In this document: positions 62,941 to 64,000 of the stretch, in pieces
How positions within the stretch are numbered: position 1 is the first letter of the stretch
Layout of the letters: every line of letters begins with the position of its first letter
Origin: Protopterus annectens
Lineage: Eukaryota > Chordata > Ceratodontiformes > Protopteridae
Reading direction: 5' to 3'
NCBI RefSeq assembly: GCF_019279795.1
Contig: NC_056732.1
Coordinates: 177,650,581 to 177,714,580 of the forward strand
DNA length: 64,000 nt
The notes under the pieces: generated by a model
The model's input: only the letters and a program-made list of their open reading frames with translations
What the model was told of the DNA's origin: nothing
Database searches by the model: none
Made by a program: the position numbers and the translations under genes

Positions 62941-63530
62941 ATAGCAGTAGCAATACAGGCAATTTTAAGAATAAACCAACATACTCACTCAACAAGAGAG
63001 GAACTGAATCTTCCAACTTAAACAGATCTAGCCCCAACACTCAACAAAAAATAAAGGGTAGTTTTACTAGATTCACTAACTTAAACAAACCTAGTGCAAA
63101 GGAAAAAGGGAAATAAACTAGCACCTCTAAGTTAAATGGTCTAGTCTAAAAGCACACACTCACAGGAACCACACACAAAAGGCCAACAGGCCCAAGAATT
63201 TTATAGCAGTAATAAGTCAAGTCCGGTTAATAGACGCAAATCGGTATCACAATAAAGCTATCAGCAATTAGAAAAACACTTCACACGAAGTTAAAAACTC
63301 CTAAAAAGTAGTAATAATAAAGAACTAAATCATTTAGCCACGCCAACCAAAAGAAGCTTCCGAGTGAAGATGCGGCAAACGAGATCTGGGGAATGTTCAC
63401 ATGCACCATGGGATACCCATTAGCCACGAGCCAATCAGAAGTTTTCAGGCTTTCTAAGCAGCCGAGTCAGAGCCGAGGATCGACTCCGAACACACACGTA
63501 ACAATGGAGGCGAGATAGGACTACATAACA
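62941..63530. repeat. 5' leader and class-3 right ITR of copy M
   Basis: A/T-rich leader, then an ITR with the words gcggcaaacgagatctggg, catgggata, agccgagtcagagccgagg and ggaggcgagatagg, as at 34895-35050 in copy F, moderately diverged. The end near 63530 is approximate. Confidence 0.68.
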
Positions 63531-63613
63531 TAATAGGTTAACTTTTTTTGGCCTATACCAAAGTTGCGAGAAATGCATGCTAACAAGACGCTGGTATACA
63601 ACTAAGGCTAAAG
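63531..63613. other. Short spacer, possibly PLE2 continued
   Basis: 83 bases between copies M and O. If M inserted into PLE2 this should be PLE2 sequence, but it is too short to confirm. Confidence 0.3.
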
Positions 63614-63873
63614 AAAGTACAGTTTTGTACCTACCATAAATGTAGATGTTCGAGTGTTCACACTGCTGCAGTCATCATACTTGGGTTATCCTGCCGTCAG
63701 GCAGTCCCACAGTCGGCCTGAGTTCCAAAGTCTTAGTCAGACGTCTGTTGCTGTCGCTTCTTCCCTAACGTCAGTGTGCCAGGGGTATATAAGAGGCATC
63801 CAACGCCATTTTCTTTAGTTTTTCTTGCCCCAGATGTCAGGTGCCCCCAATAGGTAGGCTATATCTATATATA

Positions 63874-63929
<56 letters not shown>

Positions 63930-64000
63930 CTACATATAAAAAAAAAACAATACCTTCAGGCACAAGCAAATACACCACAGAGGTTGTATAGGATAGAAGG
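63614..64000 (-). mobile_element. DIRS copy O (class 2), left ITR, running off the window
   Basis: Begins agtacagttttgtacctaccataaatg, the outer left end predicted by copy I's ICR. Inward plus-strand promoter words: an AACGTCAG CRE-like site (63767-63774) and TATATAA (63786-63792). After gccccagatgtcaggtgcccc a TA microsatellite (63858-63927) replaces the usual spacer. The ICR and genes would lie beyond the window. Confidence 0.82.
63858..63927. repeat. (TA)n microsatellite in copy O
   Basis: About 70 bases of TA with early CTATATAT units, in the spacer between left ITR and ICR, the same place where copy C has a GA run. Confidence 0.92.

Larger units (their letters stand above)
61375..63530 (-). 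mobile_element. DIRS copy M: 2.2-kb deleted chimera (class-1 3' end, class-3 5' end)
   Basis: Left ITR and ICR (61375-61755) closely resemble copy G. At about 61756 the sequence jumps directly into class-3-like gag, with no YR, RNase H or RT. The 5' leader and right ITR (about 62960-63530) are class 3 (compare copy F, 34890-35060). The ICR second half predicts a class-1 right end (atctgaagtagttacttc), but the real right end is gaggcgagatagg, class 3. It is non-autonomous if mobile at all. Confidence 0.82.

Noticed and set aside
1-64000. Endogenous retrovirus or LTR (Ty3-type) elements
   Set aside because: No long direct terminal repeats, protease or DDE integrase were seen. RT here is linked to tyrosine recombinase and inverted repeats, which is DIRS.
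1-64000. CRISPR arrays, bacterial operons or rRNA genes
   Set aside because: No regularly spaced direct repeats, ribosome-binding sites or rRNA sequence; all large genes belong to eukaryotic retroelements.

Overview
This is vertebrate-type repetitive DNA, not bacterial. It has no operons, ribosome-binding sites or CRISPR arrays. At least fourteen copies or remnants of DIRS-type (tyrosine-recombinase) retrotransposons fill most of the 64 kb, together with two Penelope-like elements and one CR1/Rex-like LINE. Several DIRS lineages coexisting and inserting into one another suggests a large, DIRS-rich genome such as an amphibian (caecilian or salamander). That assignment is inference. I recognise no intact host gene.

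Every DIRS copy points the same way: its 5' end is at the higher coordinate and its genes are on the minus strand. The order is gag (CxxC...CxxCLG..H/D..CxxC knuckle, then an alpha-helical region like the LAP2-alpha C-terminal domain), reverse transcriptase (RT), RNase H, a short 'DLFAS...YAFPP.P...PxWPRQ.WFP' block (the region called Dam-like methyltransferase in DIRS1), then tyrosine recombinase (YR). Next come an internal complementary region (ICR) and the left inverted terminal repeat (ITR). Four lineages are visible. Class 1 is A, G and the 3' end of M. Class 2 is B, C, D, I, J, K and O. Class 3 is F and the 5' end of M. Class 4 is H. E1 and E2 are older relatives.

Layout: copy A (89-5901) sits inside copy B (1-88 plus 5902-8080). 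A LINE fragment follows (8081-9790), then about 1 kb of weakly assignable sequence ending in an RT relic. Next are copy C (10792-13143, 3' end only), copy D (13144-18731) and old gag remnants E1 and E2 (18732-22430). A candidate coding exon follows (22817-23084, continued at 35061-35110), split by copy F. Copy F (23085-25052 plus 30942-35060) carries the best preserved copy, G (25053-30941). Then come chimeric copy H (35129-39131), copy I (39132-44530) and copy J (44531-47705 plus 58929-59625). J is interrupted by copy K (47706-58928), and K is interrupted by Penelope-like element PLE1 (52361-58052). Plus-strand element PLE2 (59626-61374) follows, interrupted by deleted chimeric copy M (61375-63530). 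Copy O starts at 63614 and runs off the window.

The points that stand out are: complete lITR/ICR/rITR logic readable in single copies; two chimeras (H, M) whose ICR does not match their own 5' ITR; a hammerhead-like ribozyme in PLE1; a 16-bp target duplication around PLE1; convergent CRE+TATA promoters in the class-2 ITRs; uniform orientation of all DIRS copies; and the split open segment with splice-like borders. Many open frames begin at non-ATG codons, and most genes are broken, so the coordinates of decayed genes are approximate.
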